A DNA stretch of 6,594 nucleotides. Origin: an uncultured Peptococcaceae bacterium (GTDB taxonomy: Bacteria; Bacillota; Peptococcia; Peptococcales; Peptococcaceae). Positions within the stretch are counted from its first letter, which is position 1. Each line of letters begins with the position of its first letter. The stretch spans positions 1 to 6,594 of the forward strand of contig USPE01000106.1 in NCBI GenBank assembly GCA_900556545.1, written 5' to 3'. The position numbers and the translations under genes are program-made. This document shows, piece by piece, positions 6,045 through 6,594 of this stretch. Under the pieces are notes generated by a model that saw only the letters and a list, made by a program, of their open reading frames with translations, was not told the DNA's origin and made no database searches.

Positions 6045-6260
6045 ATGAGTGATATCAGTTATGAAATTGTAGAAACGGTGGGTATTTTATCGGAAAACAG
6101 CAGCGGGTGGAGAAAAGAACTGAATAAAGTTAGCTGGAACGGCAGAGTTCCTAAATATGATTTACGGGATTGGGCGCCGGATCATGCCAAGATGGGCAAA
6201 GGAATCACCATGTCTGATGATGAAGTAGCTGTATTAAAAGAATTGTTAAATCGGCTGTAG
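6045..6260 (+). CDS. YdbC/PC4-like single-stranded DNA-binding protein
   Basis: This 71-residue protein matches the YdbC family, bacterial relatives of the transcriptional coactivator PC4, which form small dimers that bind single-stranded DNA or RNA. Diagnostic segments are ILSENSSGWRKELNKVSWN (14-32), PKYDLRDWAPDHAKMGKGIT (36-55) and the C-terminal helix beginning DDEVAVLKELL (58-68). Length and all segments are normal for the family. AGGAG at 6031-6035 is nine bases before the ATG. A terminator follows at once, so it is the last or only gene of its unit. Assignment rests on motif memory; the cellular role is not well defined for the family. Confidence 0.85.
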   Translation: MSDISYEIVETVGILSENSSGWRKELNKVSWNGRVPKYDLRDWAPDHAKMGKGITMSDDEVAVLKELLNRL

Positions 6261-6284
6261 AAATAATATTCAAACGAAAATATG

Positions 6285-6316
6285 CAGGTCCTGAAATTTT
6301 TTTCGGACCTGTTTTT
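6285..6316 (+). terminator. Rho-independent terminator after the YdbC-like gene
   Basis: CAGGTCC (6285-6291) pairs with GGACCTG (6305-6311). With one bulged T the stem continues as GAAA (6293-6296) against TTTC (6301-6304). A run of five T (6312-6316) follows. It lies 24 bases after the stop codon. Confidence 0.9.
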
Positions 6317-6343
6317 CTATACCAAGTATATTGTAATTTTTTT

Positions 6344-6382
6344 GTTAAGAAGGGTGACTTCTTTACAAAAATAGCTTATAAT
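6344..6382 (+). promoter_or_regulatory. Promoter with overlapping palindrome for the downstream membrane protein
   Basis: The -10 TATAAT is at 6377-6382, and a moderate -35 GTGACT at 6354-6359 gives the ideal 17-base spacer. A palindrome covers the -35: AAGAAG (6347-6352) and CTTCTT (6358-6363) around GGTGA, extended by GT (6344-6345) and AC (6365-6366) past a T-T mismatch. This is a plausible repressor operator. Confidence 0.55.
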
Positions 6383-6429
6383 GGAAAAAACGCAGAAATA
6401 CGGGTAGAAGGAAGAAAGAGGTGGTTGCG

Positions 6430-6594
6430 ATGCAGGAAGAAAGAAAAAGCAGAGTACAAAGTCAACAGCAGAAAAAACAACAACAATCGAAATTATTGGT
6501 TTTGGTTCTGATTGTTGTTCTGATAGGCGCATGTGCCGTATTATTTCTGCATGGAGCAGGAGAGTCTGAAACACCGGAGGATGTGACTCCACCA
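6430..6594 (+). CDS. N-terminus of a single-pass membrane protein (partial)
   Basis: The frame is open from ATG 6430 to the window edge (55 codons). The product has a charged, Gln-rich cytoplasmic head (1-21, with QQQKKQQQ at 12-19), one strongly hydrophobic segment (about 22-40) and then an acidic, Pro/Thr-containing stretch (GESETPEDVTPP). This is the look of a signal anchor with a linker to an extracellular domain lying outside the window. A Cys (34) inside the hydrophobic segment is not followed by lipoprotein-like context. The RBS is weak (AGAGGTGG, 6417-6424, five bases before the ATG). The promoter at 6354-6382 lies ahead. Family unknown. Confidence 0.7.
   Translation, partial: MQEERKSRVQSQQQKKQQQSKLLVLVLIVVLIGACAVLFLHGAGESETPEDVTPP

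Noticed and set aside
6317..6592. Minus-strand frame of 91 codons at the right edge
   Set aside because: It lies antisense to a promoter and to a plus-strand gene with a clear membrane-anchor pattern; its hydrophobic run mirrors that anchor.
1..6594. CRISPR array, tRNA/rRNA, insertion sequence or toxin-antitoxin pair
   Set aside because: No regularly spaced repeats, cloverleaf, transposase motifs with terminal repeats, or small paired genes of known toxin families were seen on either strand.

Overview
The window looks like a low-to-moderate GC anaerobic Firmicute, most likely class Clostridia. The evidence is strong AGGAGG-type ribosome binding sites before almost every gene, AT-rich spacers, sigma-A style promoters, an SLH-domain surface protein, a YdbC/PC4-like small protein and a butanol-dehydrogenase-type Fe alcohol dehydrogenase. 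This assignment is inferred from gene content; no rRNA, tRNA or other marker gene is present.

Layout. (1) Positions 1-600, minus strand: the relic of a class I SAM methyltransferase, keeping its SAM-binding core but missing both ends. (2) Positions 610-867: a divergent control region with a good promoter (TTGACC-N19-TATAAT) woven into several inverted repeats, and a possible tiny leader ORF. (3) Positions 868-3393, plus strand: a probable three-part operon. It holds an iron-type, probably NADPH-dependent alcohol/aldehyde dehydrogenase with all four metal ligands, a short lipoprotein signal-peptide fragment that looks frameshifted and truncated, and an exported protein with three SLH repeats fused to a complete-looking flavodoxin domain. 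(4) Positions 3532-3565: a terminator hairpin between convergent units that can serve both strands. (5) Positions 3578-4951, minus strand: a von Willebrand factor A protein with an intact MIDAS, no signal peptide and a Cys-rich tail. It starts at TTG and is preceded by a sequence resembling a mother-cell sporulation promoter. (6) Positions 5275-5916, plus: a small SAM-methyltransferase-like protein. (7) Positions 6045-6260, plus: a YdbC/PC4-like ssDNA-binding protein with its own terminator. (8) Positions 6430-6594, plus: the first 55 codons of a single-pass membrane protein, behind a promoter overlapped by a palindrome.

How the genes may work together. The dehydrogenase and the SLH-flavodoxin share strand, RBS style and an apparent single promoter, suggesting a redox operon under a specific regulator. 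The striking part is that the flavodoxin is predicted to be secreted and held on the cell wall, whereas flavodoxins normally work in the cytoplasm. The lipoprotein fragment between them suggests another surface-anchored member has been lost. The other genes appear to be separate single-gene units. No mobile element, CRISPR array or RNA gene was recognised.
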